A stretch of 18,649 nt of DNA, from contig CAJVZX010000010.1 in NCBI GenBank assembly GCA_913020625.1, positions 1 through 18,649 on the forward strand, in the 5' to 3' direction. A program made the position numbers and the translations under genes. How positions within the stretch are numbered: position 1 is the first letter of the stretch; each line of letters begins with the position of its first letter. Below the pieces are notes generated by a model that was not told the DNA's origin, did no database searches, and worked only from the letters and a program-made list of their open reading frames with translations. This document shows, piece by piece, positions 1-7,826 of this stretch. Origin of the DNA: an uncultured Pelagibacterales bacterium. GTDB lineage: Bacteria; Pseudomonadota; Alphaproteobacteria; Pelagibacterales; Pelagibacteraceae.

Positions 1-1675
1 TATTTTTTTTAGCACTTATTATTAAATTTGAATAAAGAGATGATCTCAACACATTTAAATCATTAGAAATTGGATTAGTCAGTTTAATCTCATTTTTTAA
101 TTCTGAAAATAGATTATCTATTCTTGAATCTGTAAACGACCATGTAACTGCTTCGTTAAAGCCTTTTGAAGCTACAGATCGCTGAGAAAAATGAAAAAGC
201 TTTTGTTTATAATTTAAAGTATCTTTAATATTTTCTTTTTCAGGATTTATTAAAGGTACTTTGTCGTAGCCTTTAATTCTTGCAAGCTCTTCAATAAGAT
301 CAATATCTTCTTTAAGATCGAGTCTCCATGAAGGTGGTAGAACTTTAACATTATTTTTTCTCATTTTTATAGAACATCCCAATGAGGATAAAATTTTTTT
401 AATATCTGAAACAGTGACCGAAAATCCAATAACTTTTAGAAATTTTTTTGGGTCTAAGTCAATTACTTTTCTTTCTTCTTTTAATTTGCCAACAATTGAA
501 AATTTGCTAGCTTCACCTCCACATATATCTAATATCATGCACATTCCTAGTTCTAGCCCTAAGTGAATAGAATCCGGATCTATGCCTCTTTCAAATCTAT
601 ATTTAGCATCTGTATCAATGTTCAATATCTTAGAAGTTTTTCTTATTGATGAGGGATAAAAATAAGCCGATTCCAATAAAATATTTTTAGTTGAAAACTC
701 TGTGCCAGATCTGGTACCTCCAATAATTCCACCAAGACCTAGAACGCCTGATTTGTCACTGATTGCACACATGTTATTTTCGAGTGTATATTTTTTGTTA
801 TCTAATGCTTCAAAAGACTCTCCTTTTTTAGAATTTCTTACTATAATTTCTTTATCAATTTTATCAGCATCATACGCGTGCAAGGGTCGATTTAAATCAA
901 ACATCACATAATTAGTGGCATCTACTATTGCAGAAATAGGTTTTAAACCTATGGATATAATTTTCTTTTTTAACCAATCAGGGCTTTCTTTATTGTGAAC
1001 ATTTTTTATATATACACTTCCAAAAACTGCACAACCTTGGTCTTTTTCTTTACCTATTGAAACTTTAATGGGTTGTTTAAATTTTTGATTTATTTTAATA
1101 GATGGTTGTTTTTTTAGCTGACCTAAACCAGATGATGCCAAATCTCTTGCAATGCCCCGAACCCCTAAACAGTCCGGTCGGTTAGGAGTAATGGCAATAT
1201 CCATAGTTTGTTCACCAGAGTTTTTAAAATATTTATCACCTATATTTTTTTCTTTTTTATTTAATTCGATAATTCCTTCTTTGTCCGAAGATTGATCAAG
1301 CTCATATCCTGAACATAGCATTCCATGTGATTCTATCCCCCTAATTTTTGCTATTTTCAGTTTCATTTTAGTTTTTGGAATAAATGTTCCTGGAGGAGCA
1401 TAAACAGTAAATAATCCATCTCTTGCATTTTGGGCTCCACAAACAACTTTAACCAAATTTCCTTCACCAACATTAACATCACAAAGTTTTAGTTTATCCG
1501 CATTTGGATGCTTTTGAGATTTAACAATTTTACAAATAATAAAATTATCTAAATCACCATTTGAGGACCTTATATTTTCCACTTCCAAACCAATTCTTGT
1601 TAAACGTTCAACTACTTGATTGAAGTTTGCCTTTGTTGATAGATGATTTTTTAACCATGATAAAGGTGTTATCAT
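1..1675 (-). CDS. pheT: Phenylalanyl-tRNA synthetase beta subunit (partial, C-terminus off left edge)
   Basis: Beta chain of the (alpha-beta)2 cytoplasmic enzyme that charges tRNA-Phe. The frame opens with ATG at 1675 and stays open to the window edge for 558 codons; the family is usually about 800 residues, so the C-terminal third is missing. Translating by eye gives an N-terminal OB-fold tRNA-binding domain (about residues 38-150, with VVCGA and RGIESHGMLCSGYEL), then ITPNRPDCL (162-170), the B3/B4 editing region with DATNYVMFDLNRPLHAYDADKI-type sequence around 252-273, RFERGIDP (360-367), and the B5 domain with PPSWRLDL and DLIEELARIKGYD (about 399-465). The fragment ends in the core domain near LRSSLYSNL. 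The start overlaps the pheS stop as ATGA, implying translational coupling. No frameshift seen. Identification is confident. Confidence 0.96.
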   Translation of the reverse strand, partial: MITPLSWLKNHLSTKANFNQVVERLTRIGLEVENIRSSNGDLDNFIICKIVKSQKHPNADKLKLCDVNVGEGNLVKVVCGAQNARDGLFTVYAPPGTFIPKTKMKLKIAKIRGIESHGMLCSGYELDQSSDKEGIIELNKKEKNIGDKYFKNSGEQTMDIAITPNRPDCLGVRGIARDLASSGLGQLKKQPSIKINQKFKQPIKVSIGKEKDQGCAVFGSVYIKNVHNKESPDWLKKKIISIGLKPISAIVDATNYVMFDLNRPLHAYDADKIDKEIIVRNSKKGESFEALDNKKYTLENNMCAISDKSGVLGLGGIIGGTRSGTEFSTKNILLESAYFYPSSIRKTSKILNIDTDAKYRFERGIDPDSIHLGLELGMCMILDICGGEASKFSIVGKLKEERKVIDLDPKKFLKVIGFSVTVSDIKKILSSLGCSIKMRKNNVKVLPPSWRLDLKEDIDLIEELARIKGYDKVPLINPEKENIKDTLNYKQKLFHFSQRSVASKGFNEAVTWSFTDSRIDNLFSELKNEIKLTNPISNDLNVLRSSLYSNLIISAKKN

Positions 1676-2739
1676 CTGCTTAAGCCTCTATAATTTGTTG
1701 GAACGTCAAGCGGATCAAACCCGTAAAACTCTAACCATCTAATATCATTTTCAAAAAAAGATCTAAGATCATTAATTCCATATTTAAGCATGGCTAAACG
1801 ATCTATTCCAACGCCAAAGGCGTAACCTTGATATTGTTTAGGATTTACTTTTGCATTTTTAAGGACATTAGGATGTACCATTCCGCAACCAAGAATTTCT
1901 AACCATTTATCACCTTCACCAATTTTGATTTTTCCATCTTCAATTTTATATCCAATATCCACTTCTGCTGAAGGTTCGGTAAATGGAAAATGACTTGGCC
2001 TAAATCTTACTTTTATTTTATCAACTTCGAAAAATTTTTTAACAAAATAATATAAACAACCCTTAAGGTGACCCATATTAATATCTCGATCAATATGTAG
2101 GCCTTCTAATTGATGAAACATAGGTGAGTGTGTTTGATCACTATCACATCTATAAGTTCTTCCAGGAGCAATTATTTTAAATGGCGGTTTGCTCTTTAAC
2201 ATAGTTCTAATTTGAACAGGAGATGTGTGGGTTCGTAAAAGTAGATTTTTAGAATGATCAAGATAAAAAGTATCATGCATATCTCTTGCTGGATGGTTTT
2301 CAGGAGTATTTAGTGCAGAAAAATTATAATATTCGTTTTCTACATCAGGTCCTTCTTCAACAGAAAAACCAATTTCTGAAAAAATAGAAGTAACCTCATC
2401 TATAACTTGTGAAACTGGATGTATTTTCCCATTAAAGTAAGTTCTTCCTGGTAAAGTTACATCTATTTTTTCATTTTTAAGTTTATTGTTTATTTCTTGA
2501 ATTTCTAAATCAGAAAACTTTTTATTTATTAAAGAAATTAAATCATCTTTTAAAAGATTTAAATTAGATGCAAATTCCTTTTTTTGATCTGCTGATAAAT
2601 TTCCAAGATTTTTAAATAAGGATGATATTTTTCCATTTTTTCCAAATAACTCGGTCTTAATACTGTCAAGTTCTTGCTTGTTAATTTTTTCTTTAATTTT
2701 TTTTGTAAATTCTGTTTTTAAACTTTGTATATCGCTCAT
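1672..2739 (-). CDS. pheS: Phenylalanyl-tRNA synthetase alpha subunit
   Basis: Catalytic alpha chain of PheRS, a class II synthetase, 355 aa, close to the usual 330-360. The N-terminal 90 residues are charged and helical, matching the coiled coil that contacts tRNA-Phe. The catalytic domain carries TPENHPARDMHDTFYL (145-160), RTHTSPVQIR (169-178), motif 2 around GRTYRCDSDQTHSPMFHQLEG (193-213), the phenylalanine pocket FPFTEPSAEVDIG (251-263), and motif 3 GVGIDRLAM (309-317). Ala307 in GYAFG corresponds to the family residue that sets amino-acid pocket size (E. coli Ala294, by recollection of the alignment). It lies 46 nt after rplT and overlaps pheT by 4 bases (ATGA, stop TGA). No clear Shine-Dalgarno precedes the ATG. 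There is no room for a pheM-like attenuator peptide. Confidence 0.97.
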   Translation of the reverse strand: MSDIQSLKTEFTKKIKEKINKQELDSIKTELFGKNGKISSLFKNLGNLSADQKKEFASNLNLLKDDLISLINKKFSDLEIQEINNKLKNEKIDVTLPGRTYFNGKIHPVSQVIDEVTSIFSEIGFSVEEGPDVENEYYNFSALNTPENHPARDMHDTFYLDHSKNLLLRTHTSPVQIRTMLKSKPPFKIIAPGRTYRCDSDQTHSPMFHQLEGLHIDRDINMGHLKGCLYYFVKKFFEVDKIKVRFRPSHFPFTEPSAEVDIGYKIEDGKIKIGEGDKWLEILGCGMVHPNVLKNAKVNPKQYQGYAFGVGIDRLAMLKYGINDLRSFFENDIRWLEFYGFDPLDVPTNYRGLSR

Positions 2740-2769
2740 GATTTATATGATTCTTAGATATAGTAGGAT

Positions 2770-2783
2770 AAAGCAATCGCTTT
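2770..2783 (-). other. Small hairpin between rplT and pheS
   Basis: The 46-nt gap after the rplT stop contains a perfect 5-bp inverted repeat, AAAGC-GATT-GCTTT. It has only two GC pairs and no U-run follows it on the minus strand, so it is not a classical intrinsic terminator. It could be an mRNA processing or partial attenuation element between the ribosomal-protein genes and pheST, or it could be chance in AT-rich DNA. Confidence 0.25.
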
Positions 2784-2785
2784 GA

Positions 2786-3142
2786 TTAGTTAAGAGCGGA
2801 TTGTACTTTTTTTACAATAGTTTTAAAAGCATCGGGATGATCATATGCTAAATCAGCTAGGACTTTTCTATCTAATTTAACCCCTGATTTACTTAAACCA
2901 TTAATAAATTTTGAATACGTCATGCCTTCTGATCTTACTCCAGCATTTATTCTCTGAATCCATAATGAACGAAAATCTCTTTTTTTTGTCTTTCTATCTC
3001 TGTAAGCATATTGCATAGCTTTTTCCATTGCTTGCTTTGCTACTCTAATAGTATTTTTTCTTCTGCCCCAATAACCTTTGACTGCTTTTAAAACTTTTTT
3101 ATGTTTAGCATGACTTGTTACACCTCTTTTTACTCTAGCCAT
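2786..3142 (-). CDS. rplT: 50S ribosomal protein L20
   Basis: Large-subunit protein needed for early assembly around 23S rRNA. It is 118 aa, the standard length, and opens with the typical MARVKRGVTSHAKHKKVLK, followed by GYWGRRKNTIR, a long basic helix (YAYRDRKTKKRDFRSLWIQRINA), and the globular C-terminal half with LADLAYDHPDAF. It starts 2 nt after the rpmI stop and has a good Shine-Dalgarno (AGAGGA) inside the last rpmI codons, so the two are probably translated together. In other bacteria L20 represses its own rpmI-rplT mRNA; whether that happens here cannot be read from the sequence. Confidence 0.98.
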   Translation of the reverse strand: MARVKRGVTSHAKHKKVLKAVKGYWGRRKNTIRVAKQAMEKAMQYAYRDRKTKKRDFRSLWIQRINAGVRSEGMTYSKFINGLSKSGVKLDRKVLADLAYDHPDAFKTIVKKVQSALN

Positions 3143-3144
3143 AA

Positions 3145-3351
3145 TTATCCTCTTAAATTATAAGGCATATAAGATTTTACTATCTTAGCATCTTGCTTAG
3201 ACATAATTGTTGTGCCTCGTTGTTTTCTAATTTGTGAATTTGTTCTCTTAATCATACCATGTCTCTTGTTGGCTTGAGGCATCATAACTTTTCCTCTTGC
3301 TGTAATTTTAAATCTTTTTTTTGCTGAACTTTTTGTTTTAAGTTTGGGCAT
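3145..3351 (-). CDS. rpmI: 50S ribosomal protein L35
   Basis: Small basic large-subunit protein, 68 aa (family 64-67). The sequence starts MPKLKTKSSAKKRFKITARG, the hallmark of L35, and contains KRHGMIKRTNSQIRKQRGT in the middle. It sits 59 nt after infC and 2 nt before rplT, in the conserved infC-rpmI-rplT order. A weak GGA element lies 6 nt before the ATG, and a plausible promoter lies just upstream, so rpmI may head its own transcript as well as being read from thrS-infC. Confidence 0.98.
   Translation of the reverse strand: MPKLKTKSSAKKRFKITARGKVMMPQANKRHGMIKRTNSQIRKQRGTTIMSKQDAKIVKSYMPYNLRG
3148..3153 (-). promoter_or_regulatory. Shine-Dalgarno of rplT, inside the rpmI 3' end
   Basis: AGAGGA on the minus strand, formed by the last two rpmI sense codons (Arg-Gly), 5 nt before the rplT ATG. 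It is one of the few clear Shine-Dalgarno sequences in the window and fixes the rplT start. A ribosome terminating on rpmI covers it, which favours coupled translation. Confidence 0.7.
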
Positions 3352-3365
3352 AAATTATCCGCTGG

Positions 3366-3394
3366 GTTATACAAACAATAGAATTATTTTACAA
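3366..3394 (-). promoter_or_regulatory. Candidate sigma-70 promoter for rpmI-rplT-pheS-pheT
   Basis: In the 59-nt infC/rpmI gap the minus strand reads TTGTAA (3394-3389), then 17 nt, then TATAAC (3371-3366). These match the -35 consensus at 4 of 6 and the -10 at 5 of 6, with ideal spacing. The expected transcript start is about 7-8 nt before the rpmI ATG at 3351, giving a very short leader. AT-rich DNA produces such matches by chance, so confidence is moderate. Confidence 0.42.
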
Positions 3395-3410
3395 CTAATT
3401 TAATCTATTA

Positions 3411-3956
3411 TTATAAAGGCTGAATCACCATTATCATTTGCTTGCCTTCAAATTTTGGGCTTTGATCAGTCTTACCTACTATTTTTGTGTCTTCTTGTAT
3501 TCTTTTCATTAAGTCCACTCCAAGGTTAGCATGCTGAAGTTCTCTTCCTTTAAATTTAACAATAAATTTCACTTTATCTCCCTTTGTAAGAAATTTTTGT
3601 GCATTTTTTATCTTAAAATTATAATCATGTACATCTGTAACTGGTCTTAACTTAATTTCTTTAAGCTCAATCACTTTTTGTTTTTTTTTAGCCTTGTTTG
3701 CTTTTTTTTGTAAATCATATTTATATTTTCCAATATCAATTATTTTACAAACTGGAGGCCTCGCATTTGGAGAAATTTCTATTAGATCTAGTCCTTCATC
3801 TTTGGCTATCTGTATTGCTTCTTTTGTTTGTAGCACCCCCAAATTTTTTCCATCATTGCTTATTACTTGGACTTCTAAAGCACTAATTCTACTATTTGAT
3901 CTAGGTCCACGATCTCTAGTTCTTTTTTGAAAATAATTTTTCTTAAAATCTACCAC
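3411..3956 (-). CDS. infC: Translation initiation factor IF-3
   Basis: Binds the 30S subunit, checks the start codon and initiator tRNA, and prevents subunit joining. It is 181 aa, the normal size, with both domains: N-terminal SRISALEVQVISNDGKNLG and DLIEISPNARPPVCKIIDIGKY (about 22-95), the lysine-rich linker (KKANKAKKKQK), and the C-terminal 30S-binding domain with KEIKLRPVTDVHDYNFKIK and FKGRELQHANLG. The start chosen is GTG at 3956, directly after the thrS TAA and in the same frame; nothing further upstream is possible because the thrS stop closes the frame. No Shine-Dalgarno is present (the preceding bases are CACCTTTAAAC), so expression probably depends on termination-reinitiation from thrS. 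E. coli uses an atypical AUU start for autoregulation; here the non-ATG start is GTG. Confidence 0.96.
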   Translation of the reverse strand: MVDFKKNYFQKRTRDRGPRSNSRISALEVQVISNDGKNLGVLQTKEAIQIAKDEGLDLIEISPNARPPVCKIIDIGKYKYDLQKKANKAKKKQKVIELKEIKLRPVTDVHDYNFKIKNAQKFLTKGDKVKFIVKFKGRELQHANLGVDLMKRIQEDTKIVGKTDQSPKFEGKQMIMVIQPL

Positions 3957-5873
3957 TTAGTTTAAAGGTGCAGCATTGAGTGAGGAAAATTTTTTAATTG
4001 ATTCTTTTAAATCCATAGTTTCTTGCTTTACAGAACCCAATCTTCTAATTGTTATTGAATTAGTGTCAACTTCTTTTTTCCCACAAATCAAAAGTAAAGG
4101 AATTTTTGCGAGAGAATGCTCTCTTATTTTATAATTTAATTTATGGTTTTTTAAATCCATTGCACAATTTATACCGACTTTTGTAAATTCTTCATATATC
4201 TTTTTTGCATATTCATCAAAATCTTCTGATATGGGTAAAACTACTGCTTGCAAAGGTGATAACCAAAAAGGAAATTTTCCAGCATAATGTTCGATTAAAA
4301 TACCAATAAATCTTTCTAAAGATCCAAATAATGCTCTGTGCAGCATTACTGGCACTTTTTTAGATCCATCGCTAGCAACATAAGAAGCATCAAGTCTTGA
4401 AGGAAGATTTAAATCTACTTGTAAAGTTCCACACTGCCAATCACGCTCAATACTATCCCTAAGTACAAAATCAATTTTTGGACCATAAAATGCTCCTTCA
4501 CCTTTATTAATTTCATATTTTAGCTTTGATTGTTTGATTGCTTTTAATAATGCAGATTCTGCTTTGTCCCAAATCCTATCGTCTCCCACTCTTTTTTGTG
4601 GTCTGTCAGAAAATTGTAGTAGAACATTTGTAAAGCCAAGATCTTTATAAATTTCTAATATCAAATTTGTTACACTTAAACATTCATCAGTAATTTGATC
4701 TTCTGTACAAAAAATATGAGCATCATCTTGTGTGAAAGCCCTTACTCTTAAAAGACCATGAAGTGCTCCTGAAGATTCATATCTATGAACCTTTCCAAAC
4801 TCTGATAATTTTAAAGGTAGGTCTCTATAGCTTTTCAACCCCTGATTAAAAACCTGAACACATCCAGGACAGTTCATTGGCTTAATAGCAAAAACTTTGT
4901 CATCAGGGGTGATTGAAGTAAACATGAGATCTCCAAACTTATCCCAATGACCAGATTTTTCCCAAAGTGATCTATCTAATAGTTCAGGTGTATTAATTTC
5001 ATTATAGCCTGCTTTTTTTTGTTTTGCTCTCATGTAGTCAATTAATTTTTGAAATAAAGACCAACCTTTACTATGCCAAAATACTGATCCAGGACTTTCT
5101 TCTCTAAAATGAAATAAATCCATTTCTTTACCAAGTTTTCTGTGATCTCGTTTTTCGGCTTCTTCAAGTCTTTGCAAATATAAATCTAGATCTTTTTGGT
5201 TGCTCCAAGAAGTGCCATATATTCTTTGCAACATTTCATTATTTGAGTTTCCTCGCCAATAGGCTCCTGAAACTTTTGTGAGCTTAAAAGCTTTACCAAT
5301 TTTTCCTGTTGATGGTAAATGAGGACCTCTACATAAGTCATTCCAATCTCCATGGTAATAAATTGAAATATCTTCATCTGCTGGAATGCTTTCAATTATC
5401 TCGGCTTTATATTTTTCTCCAATTTTCTTAAAATGTTTAATTGCTTTGTCTCTTTTCCAAATTTCCTTTCTTGTAATTTCGTCTCTATCTACAATTTTTT
5501 TCATTCTTAATTCAATTTTTTTTAAATCATCTTCTGTAAAAGGATCTTTTCTAGAAAAATCATAATAAAAACCATTTTCAATTACTGGTCCAATTGTTAC
5601 TTGAGTTCCTGGATATAATTCTTGCACAGCCATGGCTAAAATATGAGCAGTATCATGACGCAAAACTTCTAAGCCTTCTTTATCTTTGGCAGTAAAAATT
5701 TTTATCTCTGAATCTTTATTTATTTCTGAAGTTAAATCTTTTAGTTCACCATCCACGCTCATGACCATTGCCTGTTCGAACAAAGATTTACTTATTTTTT
5801 GAGATACCTGAAGTCCATTAACATTAGTTTCAAAATTAATTAATTTTCCATCTGATAATTTTATTTTTGGCAT
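3957..5873 (-). CDS. thrS: Threonyl-tRNA synthetase
   Basis: Charges tRNA-Thr and edits mis-attached serine. At 638 aa it is full length. It has a TGS domain (1-60), then the N2 editing domain with HDTAH (His73, His77) and CRGPH (Cys181, His185), the four residues of the editing site. The class II catalytic core contains MNCPGC (Cys335), AFTQDDAHIFC (His386) and MLHRALFGSLERF (His512), which match the zinc-binding Cys-His-His triad that selects threonine. The anticodon-binding domain follows (about 540-630: PLQAVVLPISEDF and later ICGKKEVDTNSITIRR). The ATG lies 7 nt after the glycosyltransferase stop; infC begins on the next base after the thrS stop. Nothing looks damaged. Confidence 0.98.
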   Translation of the reverse strand: MPKIKLSDGKLINFETNVNGLQVSQKISKSLFEQAMVMSVDGELKDLTSEINKDSEIKIFTAKDKEGLEVLRHDTAHILAMAVQELYPGTQVTIGPVIENGFYYDFSRKDPFTEDDLKKIELRMKKIVDRDEITRKEIWKRDKAIKHFKKIGEKYKAEIIESIPADEDISIYYHGDWNDLCRGPHLPSTGKIGKAFKLTKVSGAYWRGNSNNEMLQRIYGTSWSNQKDLDLYLQRLEEAEKRDHRKLGKEMDLFHFREESPGSVFWHSKGWSLFQKLIDYMRAKQKKAGYNEINTPELLDRSLWEKSGHWDKFGDLMFTSITPDDKVFAIKPMNCPGCVQVFNQGLKSYRDLPLKLSEFGKVHRYESSGALHGLLRVRAFTQDDAHIFCTEDQITDECLSVTNLILEIYKDLGFTNVLLQFSDRPQKRVGDDRIWDKAESALLKAIKQSKLKYEINKGEGAFYGPKIDFVLRDSIERDWQCGTLQVDLNLPSRLDASYVASDGSKKVPVMLHRALFGSLERFIGILIEHYAGKFPFWLSPLQAVVLPISEDFDEYAKKIYEEFTKVGINCAMDLKNHKLNYKIREHSLAKIPLLLICGKKEVDTNSITIRRLGSVKQETMDLKESIKKFSSLNAAPLN

Positions 5874-5880
5874 TAAATAA

Positions 5881-7038
5881 TTATTCTACTAATTTTTTAT
5901 ACTCTGAAAAAGTTGCAAAACACATTCTGTCAATATCAAATTTTTTAAGAACATTTTTTCTACCTTCAATTCCTATAGATTGCAATGTCATCTGACCTAA
6001 ATTCATTGTTTCTTTTAATTTTTCTGCTAGAGCTTTAGCATTACCTGCCTCAAAAAGAAAACCAGTTTTATCATTAATTATTGTCTCTTTTGAACCACCT
6101 ATATTACTCGCAACTATAGGCTTTTCCATAGATTGAGCTTCAACTGAAACCCTGCCAAAAGCTTCAGGTTCTATAGAAGATGAAACAACCACATCTGAAA
6201 TTTGGTAAGCTATTGGCATTTCTTTGCACTGTGATACAAAAATTAAATTCCTATTTAATTTATATTTTTCAACTAAAGATTCTAATCTTTTAGAATAAAC
6301 TTTACGTCCTTGATCACTTCCAGCTATAATAACGAAAAAAGGCCTAACATCACTTTGTTGATTTAATATATTTAAAGCTTCAATAAATACTTCTTGCCCC
6401 TTCCAAGGAGTTAACCGACCTGGTAATAAAATTATAAATTTTGTTTTATCTATATTCCATTTTTTAATTAGATTTTGTAACTTATTTTGATTTATTTTTT
6501 TTTGACTAAAAAAATCTGTATTAATACCTCTAAATATAACCAGGAATTTTCGCTTCTTATTTTCAAAAAAATCTCCATAATTTTGATAAACATGTTCAAA
6601 AATAAAATTTGAACCACCAATAACCAAATCAGATCTTACCATAACTGAGTTATAAAATTTTTTTAATGAATTAGAAAAATTATAAGTCCCATGAAAAGTT
6701 GTGACAAATTTTGATTTTGTAAATTTTGTAGCAAGTAAACACGACCAAGCAGGTGCTCTACTTCTGGCATGAACTACTGAAATATTTAAAAACCATATTA
6801 TAAAAAAAATTATTATCGCATTAAATAACATTATGATTGGATTTTTTGACTGAACTGGAAGTCTAATTACTTTAACTTTATCTTTATTAACAAATTTTAA
6901 AAGTTCTCCTCCGCTAGTAATAATATAAGATTTACATCCATTTTCTGGAAGATAATGAGCTAAATCATAACATCCCGTTTCTGCACCACCATAACCAAGT
7001 TTGGGTATTACTTGTAAAATTTTTATTTTGGAACTCAT
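5881..7038 (-). CDS. GT4-family glycosyltransferase
   Basis: Retaining GT-B glycosyltransferase of the GT4 (group 1) class, 385 aa. These enzymes transfer sugar from a nucleotide-sugar to lipid or polysaccharide acceptors at the inner face of the cytoplasmic membrane. The N-terminal Rossmann half opens with LQVIPKLGYGGAETGCYDLA (8-27), with the glycine loop GYGGAE typical of the family. The C-terminal half has GRLTPWKG (207-214) and the E-x7-E signature in EPEAFGRVSVEAQ (Glu292 and Glu300), followed by KPIVASNIGGSKE. Residues about 66-89 are very hydrophobic, probably a membrane-association patch. The acceptor and sugar cannot be told from the sequence; lipopolysaccharide or capsule synthesis is a guess. 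It is the first gene of the thrS operon and is divergent from the hydrolase gene 26 nt away. Confidence 0.88.
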   Translation of the reverse strand: MSSKIKILQVIPKLGYGGAETGCYDLAHYLPENGCKSYIITSGGELLKFVNKDKVKVIRLPVQSKNPIIMLFNAIIIFFIIWFLNISVVHARSRAPAWSCLLATKFTKSKFVTTFHGTYNFSNSLKKFYNSVMVRSDLVIGGSNFIFEHVYQNYGDFFENKKRKFLVIFRGINTDFFSQKKINQNKLQNLIKKWNIDKTKFIILLPGRLTPWKGQEVFIEALNILNQQSDVRPFFVIIAGSDQGRKVYSKRLESLVEKYKLNRNLIFVSQCKEMPIAYQISDVVVSSSIEPEAFGRVSVEAQSMEKPIVASNIGGSKETIINDKTGFLFEAGNAKALAEKLKETMNLGQMTLQSIGIEGRKNVLKKFDIDRMCFATFSEYKKLVE

Positions 7039-7064
7039 TAGAACTATCTTATATATTAACTCTC
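7039..7064. promoter_or_regulatory. 26-bp divergent start region with overlapping candidate -10 boxes
   Basis: The whole space between the glycosyltransferase ATG (7038, minus) and the hydrolase ATG (7065, plus) is 26 bases. TATATT at 7052-7057 is a possible plus-strand -10 whose start site would fall at or next to the hydrolase ATG. TATAAG at 7053-7048 is a possible minus-strand -10 with a start only a few bases before the other ATG. Both would give leaderless or nearly leaderless mRNAs. No Shine-Dalgarno is visible for either gene, which fits. Each promoter's -35 would lie inside the opposite gene. Confidence 0.35.
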
Positions 7065-7826
7065 ATGTCATATAAACGGTTTAAATATTTTAATATTTCT
7101 AAAACAAAAAAAATTAGATTTTTGTCTACAAAATCAGCATCAAAAATATATGTAATTTTTTTGCATGGATTTATGTCTGATATTGAAGGTAAAAAACCAA
7201 TTACATTCTTAAAATTTAGTTATAAAAAAAAAATTAATTTTCTAGCTTTTGAATATTCGGGCCATGGAAAATCATATGGAAAATTTACAAATGGAAATAT
7301 ATCAAAGTGGACAAAAGATGCGCATTGTTTAATTAAAGCCAAATTTAAAGAAAAAAATTTTATTATCATTGGATCAAGCATGGGTTCATGGATTGCTTTA
7401 AATTTAATAAAAATTTTTAAAAAACAAGTTAAGGGTTTTATTGGCATTGGATCAGCTCCAGAATTTTTAGAAAAATTAATGTGGAAAAAATTTAATAAAA
7501 AAATTAAAAAAAAAATACTTAGAAATAAAATTTATAATTTAGAACATGATGGTTATATCTATCCTCTAACCAAACAACTTATTTTTGATGGTAGAAAAAA
7601 TAAAGTTTTAAATAAAAAAATATACTTAAAAATACCTGTAAGTATGTTTCACGGATCTAAGGATGAGGTAGTTCCAATTAACTTTTCAAAAAAAATATTA
7701 AAAATATTTCCTAAAGCTTATAAAAAACTCTGCATAATAAAAGGTGGAGAACATAGTTTATCCAAAAAACATAATTTAAAAAAAATATGTAATGAATTAA
7801 ATCAAATGATTGTAAATTTCTCTTAG
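7065..7826 (+). CDS. ABHD10-like alpha/beta hydrolase (serine esterase/thioesterase)
   Basis: Alpha/beta-hydrolase fold protein of 253 aa. The catalytic triad is visible: nucleophile elbow GSSMG (103-107, Ser105), Asp200 in HGSKDEVVP, and His230 in GGEHSL. The oxyanion-loop region FLHGFMSDIEGKK (32-44) and FEYSGHGKSYG (62-72) followed by WTKDA resemble, from memory, mitochondrial ABHD10 and its alphaproteobacterial relatives, which act as esterases or acyl-protein thioesterases; the substrate here is unknown. No signal peptide, so probably cytoplasmic. The protein is extremely rich in lysine and isoleucine, and the gene has two runs of ten A (7224-7233, 7506-7515). It stands alone on the plus strand between the thrS and glt operons, so context gives no function. 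Confidence 0.85.
   Translation: MSYKRFKYFNISKTKKIRFLSTKSASKIYVIFLHGFMSDIEGKKPITFLKFSYKKKINFLAFEYSGHGKSYGKFTNGNISKWTKDAHCLIKAKFKEKNFIIIGSSMGSWIALNLIKIFKKQVKGFIGIGSAPEFLEKLMWKKFNKKIKKKILRNKIYNLEHDGYIYPLTKQLIFDGRKNKVLNKKIYLKIPVSMFHGSKDEVVPINFSKKILKIFPKAYKKLCIIKGGEHSLSKKHNLKKICNELNQMIVNFS

Noticed and set aside
702..911. Plus-strand open frame opposite pheT
   Set aside because: Antisense shadow of the pheT B3/B4 region, with no independent coding signs.
3694..3930. Two overlapping plus-strand frames opposite infC
   Set aside because: Both are mirrors of the IF-3 linker and N-domain; hydrophobic Phe/Leu translations arise from antisense of Lys/Glu codons.
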